Assembly (NCBI GenBank): GCA_035307765.1
Contig: DATGHU010000017.1
Coordinates: 1-44,362, forward strand
From: a bacterium
GTDB lineage: Bacteria; Sysuimicrobiota; Sysuimicrobiia; Sysuimicrobiales; Segetimicrobiaceae
Direction of reading: 5' to 3'
DNA length: 44,362 nt
This document shows positions 32,180 to 40,523 of this stretch, in pieces. Below the pieces are notes generated by a model. It had not been told where the DNA came from, did not search any database, and was given only the letters and a program-made list of their open reading frames with translations. The position numbers and the translations under genes are program-made. Position 1 is the stretch's first letter. Each line of letters begins with the position of its first letter.

Positions 32180-33220
32180 GTGCTGAACGCATCCTGGCGG
32201 TTTGCGGCAAGGCGGCTGGGCTTCCTGGTCCAGCCGCGCACCGCTGAAGCCCCCGCGCGTCCGGCGGGGCCTGCGGCGGGACGCGTCTGGGGATCCGCGG
32301 CGGTCCTGGGGGTGGTCGTCCTGCTCGTCGCCTCCAGGGGGGGCCAGGCGACCGCCCAGGCCACGATCAACGGGCTGGTCACCGGCACCTACTTCGCCCT
32401 GGGGGCCGTCGGGCTCTCCCTCATCTTCGGGGTGCTCCGCCTCGTCAACTTCGCGCACGGCGACATGCTGACGTTCGGCGCCTACATCGCCCTCCTGCTC
32501 AACGTGACGCTCCGCCAGTCGATCGTCACGGCGGTCGCGGGCGGGGTGATCGCGACCGCGGCCTTGGGGGCGGCCTCCGAGCTGGTCATCTGGCGGCCGA
32601 TGCGGGCGCGGCGCGCCGGCGGCCTCCAGCTGCTGCTGATCGCGATCGGGCTGGCCTTCGTGATCCGAAACGCCATCCAGCTCGTCGCCGGGGCGGACCC
32701 GCTCCAGCTCCGGGTGAACGTCACCACCGCGATCGCCCTGCCCGGCGGGCTCCGCGTCGGCACGGTTGAGCTCGTGGTGGTGATCGTCGGACTGGTGGTG
32801 CTGCTCGGGGTCGCCACCCTCCTCCGCTTCAGCCGCCTGGGCAAGGAGATGCGCGCCCTGGCCGACAACCTGACCCTGGCCGAGGTGGCGGGGATCAACA
32901 CCGGCCGGGTCATCGTCACCACCTGGCTCGTTGGCGGCGGCCTCGCCGGGCTGGCCGGGGTGCTCTCCGCGGCGGCCGCCGGGGTGATGACGCCGAACTT
33001 CGGGTTTCAGCTCCTGCTCAGCCTCTTCGCCGCCGCCGTGCTGGGCGGCATCGGCAACGCCTACGGGGCCGTGGTGGGGGGGGTGCTGCTCGGCCTGGCC
33101 GAGGAGTGGTCGACGATGTTCATCGATCCCCGCTGGAAGCTCGCCGTCGGCTTCGCGATCCTCATCCTGACGCTCCTGCTGCGCCCCAGCGGCGTGCTGG
33201 GGAGGCCGGCCCTCAAATGA
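32180..33220 (+). CDS. livH: Branched-chain amino acid-type ABC permease LivH
   Basis: 346 residues from a GTG at 32180. About eight hydrophobic segments; family signature NGLVTGTYFALGAVGLSLIFG then VLRLVNFAHGDMLTFGAYIA, and VLGGIGNAYGAVVGGVLLGL near the end. It carries about 50 extra N-terminal residues rich in Arg, Ala and Pro (WRFAARRLGFLVQPRTAEA) before the first helix, longer than E. coli LivH. Forms the channel with LivM and is coupled to it by a four-base ATGA overlap at 33217-33220. Confidence 0.92.
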   Translation: MLNASWRFAARRLGFLVQPRTAEAPARPAGPAAGRVWGSAAVLGVVVLLVASRGGQATAQATINGLVTGTYFALGAVGLSLIFGVLRLVNFAHGDMLTFGAYIALLLNVTLRQSIVTAVAGGVIATAALGAASELVIWRPMRARRAGGLQLLLIAIGLAFVIRNAIQLVAGADPLQLRVNVTTAIALPGGLRVGTVELVVVIVGLVVLLGVATLLRFSRLGKEMRALADNLTLAEVAGINTGRVIVTTWLVGGGLAGLAGVLSAAAAGVMTPNFGFQLLLSLFAAAVLGGIGNAYGAVVGGVLLGLAEEWSTMFIDPRWKLAVGFAILILTLLLRPSGVLGRPALK

Positions 33221-34179
33221 CGCTCGCGGCCTTCAACCTCGGGGCACTCGGCGCGCCCGATTTCTGGCTCGGGGTCGGCATCGTCGCCGGGATCTACAGC
33301 ATCTTCACCCTGGGGCTGCAGCTGAACGTCGGGTTCACCGGCCTCTTCAACTTCGGCCAGGCCGGGTTCATGGCGGTCGGCGCGTACGCGATGGCGATCC
33401 TGATCCTGAGCTTCGGCTGGTCCCCGCTGCTGGCGCTGCCCGTGGCGACGGGCATCGCCGTGGTGGCGGGGGTCATCGTCGGCATCCCGTCGATCCGGTT
33501 GAGCGGCGACTACCTGGCCATGGCCACCCTCGCCGCGGCGCAGATCGTCGGGAGCGTCGTCCAGAACGCCGGAGGGTTGACGGGGGGCAATCAGGGCCTT
33601 CTGGGATTCGACGCGAGCTGGACGGCGCTCGCCGGCTGGATGCTCGCCCGGCTTTCCGCCGTGGGGCTGGGAGGCGAGAGCCAGGTCCCGCTCTTCGTCG
33701 TCACCTGGCTCACCTTCGGCGTCCTGGTGGTCGTGCTGCGGCTCGTCCTGCGCACGCCGTGGGGCCGCGTGCTGCGGGCGATTCGGGAGGACGAGGCGGC
33801 GGCCGAGGCGCTGGGCAAGAACACGTACGCCTACAAGCTTCAGTCGCTCGGCATCGCCGCGGCCGTAGGCGCCATCGCCGGCTACCTCCTCGCCCTCAAC
33901 GTCACCCTCATCTACCCGCAGGCGTTCTCGGCCGACTTCACGTTCATCGGCTTCGCCATCCTGGTGCTGGGCGGGTTGGGGAGCTTCGCCGGGGTGGCCT
34001 GGGGGTCGATCCTGCTCTGGACCGTGCTCGAGGGCGCGAGCTTCATGCAGCTGCCCATCTCCGCCGACAAGGTCGCCGCGGTCCGGATGCTGATCGTGGG
34101 CCTGGTCCTGATCGGGGTGATGGTGCTGCGTCCGCAGGGCCTGCTGGGGAAGCGCCAGGAGATGGTCCTCCGTGGCTGA
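33217..34179 (+). CDS. livM: Branched-chain amino acid-type ABC permease LivM
   Basis: 320 residues, ATG overlapping the livH stop. Signature YSIFTLGLQLNVGFTGLFNF then GQAGFMAVGAYAMAIL and LSGDYLAMATLAAAQIVGSV; the ATPase-contact region is WGRVLRAIREDEAAAEALG. It is shorter than E. coli LivM, as is usual for the single-domain form. Partner of LivH. Its end overlaps livG by 8 bases. Confidence 0.92.
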   Translation: MTLAAFNLGALGAPDFWLGVGIVAGIYSIFTLGLQLNVGFTGLFNFGQAGFMAVGAYAMAILILSFGWSPLLALPVATGIAVVAGVIVGIPSIRLSGDYLAMATLAAAQIVGSVVQNAGGLTGGNQGLLGFDASWTALAGWMLARLSAVGLGGESQVPLFVVTWLTFGVLVVVLRLVLRTPWGRVLRAIREDEAAAEALGKNTYAYKLQSLGIAAAVGAIAGYLLALNVTLIYPQAFSADFTFIGFAILVLGGLGSFAGVAWGSILLWTVLEGASFMQLPISADKVAAVRMLIVGLVLIGVMVLRPQGLLGKRQEMVLRG

Positions 34180-34972
34180 GCCGGCCGCGGCGCCCCCGTG
34201 GATCCTGGAGGTCCGCGGCCTCTCGCGCAGCTTCGGCGGGCTGCGGGCGGTGGACGGGACGAGTCTGGCGGTCGCCCGCGGCTCGATCACCGCGCTGATC
34301 GGCCCGAACGGGGCCGGCAAGACGACGCTGTTCAACCTGGTGACGGGATTCATCCGGGCCGATCGGGGCGAGGTGGAGTTCGACGGTCACGCTGTGTTCC
34401 GCCGATCCCCGCACGCGATCGCGCGGCTGGGGATGATGCGGACGTTTCAGATCACCAAGGCCCTCGCCGCGATGACCGTGCTCGACAACATGCTGCTGGC
34501 CGCGCGCGACCAGCCCGGCGAGCGGCTGCTCGGCCTGCTCACCCACCCGCGGGGCTGGCGCCGCCGCGAGGCACTGAACCGCGCGCGGGCGATGGAGCTC
34601 CTGGAGCGGTTCCGGCTCCGCGGCCAGGCGGGGGAGTACGCGGGCACGCTCTCCGGCGGACAGCGCAAGCTGCTGGAGCTGGCGAGGCTGTTGATGGCCG
34701 ACCCGCAGCTGGTGCTGCTGGACGAGCCGCTGGCCGGCGTGAACCCGGTGCTCGGCCGGGAGATCCTCTCCCACATCCACGCGCTGAGGCGCGAGCGCGG
34801 CATGACCTTCTTCTTTATCGAGCACGACATGGAAGTGGTCATGAACAACGCCGACGTGGTGATCGTGATGGCCCAGGGCCGGGTCATCGCCCGCGGCGGG
34901 CCCGCGGAGGTGAGGCGCGATCGGGCGGTGATCGACGCCTACCTGGGCTCGCGGGCGGAGGACGTGGGATGA
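34172..34972 (+). CDS. livG: Branched-chain amino acid-type ABC ATP-binding protein LivG
   Basis: 266 residues from a GTG at 34172 inside the livM end. Walker A GPNGAGKTT, the Q-loop sequence MMRTFQITKALAAMTVLDNM, signature LSGGQRKLLELARLLM, Walker B LVLLDEPLAGVNP and the H-loop FFIEHDMEVVM. ATPase of the Liv importer, paired with LivF. The four-base ATGA overlap with livF (34969-34972) couples translation. Confidence 0.93.
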   Translation: MAEPAAAPPWILEVRGLSRSFGGLRAVDGTSLAVARGSITALIGPNGAGKTTLFNLVTGFIRADRGEVEFDGHAVFRRSPHAIARLGMMRTFQITKALAAMTVLDNMLLAARDQPGERLLGLLTHPRGWRRREALNRARAMELLERFRLRGQAGEYAGTLSGGQRKLLELARLLMADPQLVLLDEPLAGVNPVLGREILSHIHALRRERGMTFFFIEHDMEVVMNNADVVIVMAQGRVIARGGPAEVRRDRAVIDAYLGSRAEDVG

Positions 34973-35724
34973 GCGTCGCCGCGGTCGGCCTCCCCCTGCT
35001 CCAGGTGGAGGGCGTCGCCGCCGGTTACGTCCCCGACGTCGACATCCTGGCCGGGGTGGACCTGCACCTCGGTCGAGGCGAGATCGTCACCGTGGTCGGC
35101 CCGAACGGGGCCGGCAAGTCGACCCTGCTCAAGGTGATGTTCGGGCTGCTGCGCCCCCGCGCCGGCCAGGTCCGCCTGCGGGGCGAGCGGGTCGACCAGC
35201 TGACCCCGCACGAGATCGTGGAGCGGGGGATGGGGTACGTCCCCCAGCTGGAGAACGTCTTCCCCTCGCTCACGGTTGAGGAGAACCTCGAGATGTCGGC
35301 GGGCCCGCTGGGGCGGGAAGAGGCGCGGCGCCGGGTGGCGGAGCTGCTGACCCTGTTCCCCGCCCTCGCCTCCGCGCGCCGCCGGCAGGCCGGCCTGCTG
35401 TCGGGCGGCGAACGGCAGATGGTCGCCATGGCCAGGGCGCTCGTGCTCCGCCCCGACGTTCTGCTCCTGGACGAGCCGTCGGCGGGCCTCGCGCCGGGGT
35501 ACGTTGCGCTCGTCTTCGAGAAGATTCTCGAGATCCGCCGCGCCGGCGTCAGCGTGCTGGTGGTGGAGCAGAACGCCCGTCGGGCCCTCGCGTTGTCCGA
35601 TCGCGGGTACGTGCTCGAGCTCGGGCGGAAGCGGTTCGAGGGCAGCGGGCGGGAGCTGCTCGAGAACGAGATGGTGATCGAGCTCTACCTGGGCCGGCGG
35701 CAGGGGAGGGGCACCGATGACTGA
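34969..35724 (+). CDS. livF: Branched-chain amino acid-type ABC ATP-binding protein LivF
   Basis: 251 residues. Walker A GPNGAGKST, YVPQLENVFPSLTVEENL as the Q-loop segment, signature LSGGERQMVAMARALV, Walker B VLLLDEPSAGLAPGY and the LivF-type VLVVEQNARRALALSD at the H-loop place. Second ATPase of the importer. The last 8 bases overlap the M24 peptidase start, so transport and peptide or amide processing are translated together. Confidence 0.93.
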   Translation: MSVAAVGLPLLQVEGVAAGYVPDVDILAGVDLHLGRGEIVTVVGPNGAGKSTLLKVMFGLLRPRAGQVRLRGERVDQLTPHEIVERGMGYVPQLENVFPSLTVEENLEMSAGPLGREEARRRVAELLTLFPALASARRRQAGLLSGGERQMVAMARALVLRPDVLLLDEPSAGLAPGYVALVFEKILEIRRAGVSVLVVEQNARRALALSDRGYVLELGRKRFEGSGRELLENEMVIELYLGRRQGRGTDD

Positions 35725-36832
35725 GGCCGCGTTGACGCCACAGTGGCGGGCGGAGCTCGCGGCCCGGCGGGGGCGGGTGCGGCGGCTGCTCGAGGAGAGC
35801 GGCTGCGACGTCGGGGTGATCTTCGGCTGCGACGGCCACAACGAGCACTTCCGCTACCTGACCAACTTCGCGCCGGTGCTGGGCGACAGCTGGCTGATCT
35901 TGGGGGCGGAGGAGCGCTGCGTCCTCACCTTCCAATGGCAGATCCCCGAGGCGCGGACGCTGTCGGGGATCGAGCGCTGGGAGGGCGCCTTCGACCCGGT
36001 GCCTCTGGTGCGGGATGTCCTGCGCGGGATGAGGCCGACGCGGATCGGGATCGCCGGCCTGGAGCGGATGCCGGTTCCGGTTCACGGGGCGCTGGCGGAC
36101 GGGCTGGCCGCGCGGGTCGTCGATCTCAGCGCCTCCGTGGCCGGCCTGCGCCGGCGGAAATCACCCTTGGAGGTGGAGCGGCTTCGGGCGGCGGCGCGGA
36201 TCACGGACATGATGCTCGACGCCGCTCGGGCGATGGCGCGGCCCGGCGTCACCGAGGCCGAGCTCGCCGCCGAGCTCTCCGTCATACCGCTCAGGCGCGG
36301 CGCCCGGTGCGCCTTCGAGACCACCGTCGTCTCGGGCGTCGACGCCCCCGTGTCGATCAGGCGCCCGACCGGCCGCGCCCTCGCCGTCGGCGACAGCGTG
36401 ATGGTGGACCTGGGCGCGGAGGTGGAGGGGTACCAGGCGGACGCGACCCGCACGTTCGTGGTGGGGGCGCCGAGCCGGGCCCAGCTGCGGGCCTGGGACG
36501 TGGTGCGGAGGGCGTACGAGGCCGCGGTCGGGCTGGCGCGGCCGGGGGTGCCGTGCTGCGAGCTCCAGCGCGCCGCGGCCCGGATCATCACGGACGCCGG
36601 GTTCAGCCTGGAGCACCGGATCGGCCACGGCATCGGCCTGGCCACCTCGTTCGAGTGGCCGAGCCTGGACGGCGAGCAGGCCCCGCTCGAACCGGGGATC
36701 ACGATCTGCATCGAGCCCGGCGTGTACGCGCCGGGGATCGGGAACATGAAGCTGGAGGACGACGTGCTGATCACCGAGCGCGGCTGCGAGCTGCTCACCC
36801 ACAGCGACCAGGGCCTGGAGGCGAGGCCGTGA
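35717..36832 (+). CDS. M24-family metallopeptidase (Xaa-Pro peptidase/creatinase-like)
   Basis: 371 residues: an N-terminal creatinase-like domain (1-145) and a C-terminal pita-bread domain. Dimetal ligands are all visible: D231 and D242 in MVDLGAEVEGYQAD, H304 in GHGIG, E333 in CIEPGVY and E347 in KLEDDV. Such enzymes cleave Xaa-Pro peptides or, in relatives, creatine-like amides. The complete ligand set argues for an active peptidase. It lies directly in the Liv operon, overlapping livF by 8 bases and the ligase by four, so it probably processes the imported compound. Confidence 0.92.
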   Translation: MTEAALTPQWRAELAARRGRVRRLLEESGCDVGVIFGCDGHNEHFRYLTNFAPVLGDSWLILGAEERCVLTFQWQIPEARTLSGIERWEGAFDPVPLVRDVLRGMRPTRIGIAGLERMPVPVHGALADGLAARVVDLSASVAGLRRRKSPLEVERLRAAARITDMMLDAARAMARPGVTEAELAAELSVIPLRRGARCAFETTVVSGVDAPVSIRRPTGRALAVGDSVMVDLGAEVEGYQADATRTFVVGAPSRAQLRAWDVVRRAYEAAVGLARPGVPCCELQRAAARIITDAGFSLEHRIGHGIGLATSFEWPSLDGEQAPLEPGITICIEPGVYAPGIGNMKLEDDVLITERGCELLTHSDQGLEARP

Positions 36833-38400
36833 ACCGGCGCCGGCCCTGGATCCTCACCCCGAACCTGGGGGACATCACCGCCGAGGCCGCGGCGCTCGAT
36901 CCCGGCCGCATCGCGGCGATCGCCGGCCAGGAAGAGCACTCGTACGGCGAGCTCGAGGCGCGGGCCCGCCGCTTCGCGGGGCTGCTCGTCGAGTCGGGGG
37001 TCGCCCCGGGCGAGACGGTGGCGCTCGCGCTCGGCAACGACTGGCGCTTTCTCGAGACGCTGCTCGGCACGCTGCGCGCCGGCGCCGTCGCGCTCCTCGC
37101 GAACGTGAAGCTGGGGGCCGACGCGCTTGCCTACATCACCGCGCACAGCGAGACCCGGCTCATCGTGGCGGACGGCGCGCTGGGCCCGAAGCTCCAAGCT
37201 ATGATCGGGGCGGCGAAAGGCCTCCGGGCCACGCTGGCGGTCGGCGCCGATGGCGGCGGCATCCCCTACGAGGAGGCGCTGGCGGCGGCCCCGGACGCGC
37301 CGTCCCGTCCCGCCGCGCCGGACGATCTGGCCCTGTTGATGTACACCTCGGGGTCGACGGGCCGCCCGAAGGGCTGCATGCTCAGCCACAGCAACACGTG
37401 GTGGCAGGCCCGCTCCACGGCCCGGACCATGCTCCTCGACCGCTCGGACCGGGCGCTGGTGATGGGGCCGCTCTATCACGCCAACGCCCTCTGGGGAGCC
37501 CTGCTGCCGATGCTCTTCACGGGCGGCAGCGTCGTCATCCTCCGCGACTTCGACCCCCGCCGGGCGCTCGAGGCGATCCACACGCACCGGGCGACGTTTA
37601 GCTCCGGCACCCCGTCCATGTACTCGCTCCTGCTCGCCGACCCGGAGATCTCCCGCTTCGATCTCTCCTCGATCGTGCTGCTGGAGTGCGGCTCGGCGCC
37701 CGTGCCGGAGGAGCTGATGTCGCGGATCAAGGCGACCTTCCCCTGCGAGGTGGTGGAGACCTACGGGCTGACCGAGGCCGGCGCCAACCTGCTGAGCCCC
37801 CGCTGGGGGGTGCAGAAGCTCGGCAGCACCGGGCTGCCGGTGCCCGATGTCGAGATCCGGGTCACCCCGCCGGACGATCCCACCCGCGACTGCCCGCCGG
37901 GGGAGGTGGGCGAACTCTGGTCGCGCTCCCCCGCCAACGCGCTCGGGTATCTCAAGGAGCCGGAACTGACCGCGCAGCGGTTCACATCCGACGGCTGGGT
38001 GCGGACCGGGGACCTGATGCGCCGCGACGCGCAGGGGTACTGCTACTTCTGCGGGCGCACCGACGACATGATCAGCGTCGGCGGCGAGAACGTGTACCCG
38101 AAAGAAGTGGAGACGATCGTCCTCACCCACCCGGCGGTGGACAGCGTGGGGGTGGTGCCGGTGGCGCACGCCGTGAAGGGCGAGGCCCCGGTGGCCTTCG
38201 TCGTCCTCAAGCCGGGGGCGGAAGCGACGGAAGACGAGCTGAAGGCGCACTTCCTCGCCCGGGGACCGGCCTACGCCCATCCCCGCCGGGTCTTCTTCAC
38301 CGACCAGCTGCCGATCTCCAGCACCAACAAGCTGGATCGGACCGCGCTGAAGCGCCGGGCGAGCGCGCTCCTGCCGGACGGGCTGGAGGCCAGCCGATGA
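36829..38400 (+). CDS. AMP-forming acyl-CoA ligase
   Basis: 523 residues from a GTG overlapping the peptidase stop. ANL-family enzyme that adenylates a carboxylate, then forms the CoA thioester. The AMP-binding core MYTSGSTGRPKG is at 171-182; ETYGLTEAGAN, GWVRTGDLMRRD (hinge region) and PISSTNKLDR with the late lysine complete the set. Good conservation suggests activity. It is the only AMP-forming ligase here, in contrast to the NDP-forming one at 22030, and is followed by a thioesterase. The acid substrate is unknown. Confidence 0.93.
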   Translation: MNRRRPWILTPNLGDITAEAAALDPGRIAAIAGQEEHSYGELEARARRFAGLLVESGVAPGETVALALGNDWRFLETLLGTLRAGAVALLANVKLGADALAYITAHSETRLIVADGALGPKLQAMIGAAKGLRATLAVGADGGGIPYEEALAAAPDAPSRPAAPDDLALLMYTSGSTGRPKGCMLSHSNTWWQARSTARTMLLDRSDRALVMGPLYHANALWGALLPMLFTGGSVVILRDFDPRRALEAIHTHRATFSSGTPSMYSLLLADPEISRFDLSSIVLLECGSAPVPEELMSRIKATFPCEVVETYGLTEAGANLLSPRWGVQKLGSTGLPVPDVEIRVTPPDDPTRDCPPGEVGELWSRSPANALGYLKEPELTAQRFTSDGWVRTGDLMRRDAQGYCYFCGRTDDMISVGGENVYPKEVETIVLTHPAVDSVGVVPVAHAVKGEAPVAFVVLKPGAEATEDELKAHFLARGPAYAHPRRVFFTDQLPISSTNKLDRTALKRRASALLPDGLEASR

Positions 38401-38819
38401 ACGATCCGCATCCGGCGGACAAAGTCGCGATGTCCCGCGAGGAGGCGGAGCGCCTCTTCGCCTCCTGCGAGCTGCACCGCGCCGTGGGCCTAGAGCTGTT
38501 GGACTGGGAGTCGGGCCGGGTGCGGTTTCGATTCACCCCGCCGGCGATGGCGCGCTCGGGCGAGGGCGGGACCGTGCACGGGGGCGCGATCATGACCGCG
38601 CTCGATGTCGCCGCCTGCTTCGCGGTCATCTCCGTGGCGGGGCAGGATTGCTTCACGGTGGATCTCCGGGTCGATTTCCTTCGCCCGGCCGCGGGCGCCC
38701 CGTTGGTCGCCGCGGGGACCGTCCTGCGGGTCGGCCGCCGCCTCGGCTCGGCGGACGCGGTCCTGACCGGACCCGAGGACAAACTCCTCGCGACCGCCCG
38801 GGGGACATTTACCTGGTGA
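38397..38819 (+). CDS. PaaI-type hotdog thioesterase
   Basis: 140 residues, ATG overlapping the ligase stop. Single hotdog domain: GLELLDWESGRVRFRFTP, then GGTVHGGAIMTALDVAACFA, the family segment holding the long central helix and the active-site loop. PaaI relatives cleave acyl-CoAs, often phenylacetyl- or hydroxylated aryl-CoA, and rescue stalled CoA. Placed next to a CoA ligase it may be a proofreading or release step; this is inference. Confidence 0.88.
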   Translation: MNDPHPADKVAMSREEAERLFASCELHRAVGLELLDWESGRVRFRFTPPAMARSGEGGTVHGGAIMTALDVAACFAVISVAGQDCFTVDLRVDFLRPAAGAPLVAAGTVLRVGRRLGSADAVLTGPEDKLLATARGTFTW

Positions 38820-38856
38820 GGTGGTTGGCGAAACGCGCAATCAGAAGGAGCGTGCG

Positions 38857-39267
38857 ATGACGGACTCGGTGTTTCCGTTCGACCTGAATCACGCGGCGGA
38901 GGAACTGGCGCGGGGTGGCCCCACCATCGATGTGGAGGGGCAGCGGATCGCGTGCGCTCCGCTGTTCGAGACGGCCCGCTCGCAGGCGGCGCTGTTCCGG
39001 CTCCGGCCGGGCCAGCGCATCCCCGCGCATCGGCACAGCGCCATCGACGACATCTTCTTCTGCGTCAGGGGACGCGGCCGGATCCGGACCTGGGACGCCG
39101 CCGGGACCGCGCGCGACCACCCGATCGAACCGGGGGCGGTGTTCCTGGTCCAGCCGGAGACGGCCCACGAGGTGGCGTGCGCGGGAGACGAGTTCTGCTA
39201 CGTCCTGCTCCAGGCGCCGAAGGAGCTCTACGACAGCCACGCCTATTCGGCGGGCGCCGCCTCGTGA
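38857..39267 (+). CDS. Cupin-domain protein
   Basis: 136 residues from the ATG at 38857, set by AAGGAG (38845-38850); a GTG at 38821 is in frame. Single cupin: H58 and H60 in PAHRHSAIDD with D64/D65 where a glutamate is usual, and H104 in PETAHEV. With the acidic ligand as aspartate the metal site may still form. Unlike the cupin at 17101 in sequence. The gene is coupled to the last hydrolase by a GTGA overlap. Confidence 0.82.
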   Translation: MTDSVFPFDLNHAAEELARGGPTIDVEGQRIACAPLFETARSQAALFRLRPGQRIPAHRHSAIDDIFFCVRGRGRIRTWDAAGTARDHPIEPGAVFLVQPETAHEVACAGDEFCYVLLQAPKELYDSHAYSAGAAS

Positions 39268-40181
39268 CGGCCGTGACCGAGACCGAAGGCTTCGTGGACT
39301 TCCGCGGGCACCGCGTCTTTTACCGGATCGTCGGGTCCGGCGAGGCGCCGGGGAAGTATCCGCTGCTCACGCTTCACGGGGGTCCGGGAGCGGCCCACGA
39401 CTGTCTGGAGCCGCTCGCGGTCCTCGCCCGCACCGGCCGCCGGGTGATCTTCTATGACCAGCTCGGCTGCGGCCGCTCGGACCAGCCCCACGACCCCGCG
39501 CTGTGGACGATCGACCTCTTCCTGGAGGAACTGGCGGTGGTCAGGCGGGCCCTCCAGCTCCCGGCGGTCCACCTGCTCGGCCTCTCCTGGGGCGGCATGT
39601 TGGGGCTCGAGTACGCCACCCGCCAGCCGCCCGGCATCGTCAGCCTGATCGTGGCCAGCGCGCCGGCCAGCATGCGGCAGTGGATGGACGAGGCTCGACG
39701 CCTCCGCGCCGAGCTTCCCGACGAGGTGCAGCGGGTCCTGGACCGGCACGAGCGGGCCGGCACCACCGACGATCCCGAGTACCAGCGGGCGATGATGGTC
39801 TTCTATGAGCGGCACGTGTGTCGGGTCAAGCCGTGGCCCGACTGCGTCCAGCGCTCGATCGGCCAGCTGATGAGGAACCCCGAAGTCTACCTGACCATGA
39901 ACGGCCCCAGCGAGTTCCACGTCACCGGCACGCTTCGGGAATGGAGCGTCGAGGAGCGCCTGGGACTGGTGCGGGTGCCGGTCCTGGTGACCAGCGGCCG
40001 GTACGACGAGTGCACGCCGGCGATGGCTGAGACGATCCAGCGGCGGATCCCGGGGTCGGAATGGGTGCTCTTCGAAGAGAGCGCGCACTTTTCCCATGCC
40101 GAGGAGCCGGAGCGGTATGCGTCCACGGTGACCGCGTTTCTGGAGCGGGTGGAGCGGGATCGGGGCCGAGGCACGCTCTGA
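39264..40181 (+). CDS. Proline iminopeptidase-like alpha/beta hydrolase (tricorn-interacting-factor F1 type)
   Basis: 305 residues from a GTG at 39264. Oxyanion motif LHGGPGAA, YDQLGCGRSD, and the nucleophile elbow LSWGGMLG with its serine; the acid is in RYDECTP and the histidine in ESAHFSHAEE. It matches the S33 F1-type aminopeptidases that release N-terminal residues from short peptides, and differs from the pip at 4396. Last gene of the coupled run that starts with the Liv importer. A peptide or amide hydrolase role agrees with the M24 enzyme four genes earlier. Confidence 0.9.
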   Translation: MTAVTETEGFVDFRGHRVFYRIVGSGEAPGKYPLLTLHGGPGAAHDCLEPLAVLARTGRRVIFYDQLGCGRSDQPHDPALWTIDLFLEELAVVRRALQLPAVHLLGLSWGGMLGLEYATRQPPGIVSLIVASAPASMRQWMDEARRLRAELPDEVQRVLDRHERAGTTDDPEYQRAMMVFYERHVCRVKPWPDCVQRSIGQLMRNPEVYLTMNGPSEFHVTGTLREWSVEERLGLVRVPVLVTSGRYDECTPAMAETIQRRIPGSEWVLFEESAHFSHAEEPERYASTVTAFLERVERDRGRGTL

Positions 40182-40523
40182 CCGATCATCCGCGGCCGCT
40201 CCGATCGGCGACGGGGTGGGGGGTCCGCCACGCGCGTTGTGCCCCGCGCCCTGGCGGTCGAGTGTCGTAAGGTTCCCAAGATCGGTACACTGGCGGCGCC
40301 ATCGCGCGCACCGTCGTTGCAGATGCAGTGACGGCGCGGCGGCGGTCAAACGACCCCGCCCCGCACTGGTCGGCGCGCGCTAACCCCCTGGTCTTCCGGA
40401 GGTCGGATACGGGCAGATACCGTGTAGCAGGATCCATCCGGCGATCCTCAGGCGAGCAAGCCCGATGTGTTGGAGGGCGCCGCGACCGGATGACCGCCAG
40501 ATCTACGCCAGCGAAGAGTGCTC
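40182..40523. other. Spacer after the catabolic operon
   Basis: About 340 bases without a supported gene. Short open frames exist but have no ribosome site or domain. A promoter for the glycosyltransferase is expected here. No tRNA-like or attachment-site-like sequence was seen. Confidence 0.4.

Noticed and set aside
36082-38280. Long minus-strand open frame opposite the M24 peptidase and acyl-CoA ligase
   Set aside because: The plus strand carries complete catalytic motifs of two known families; the minus frame has none.
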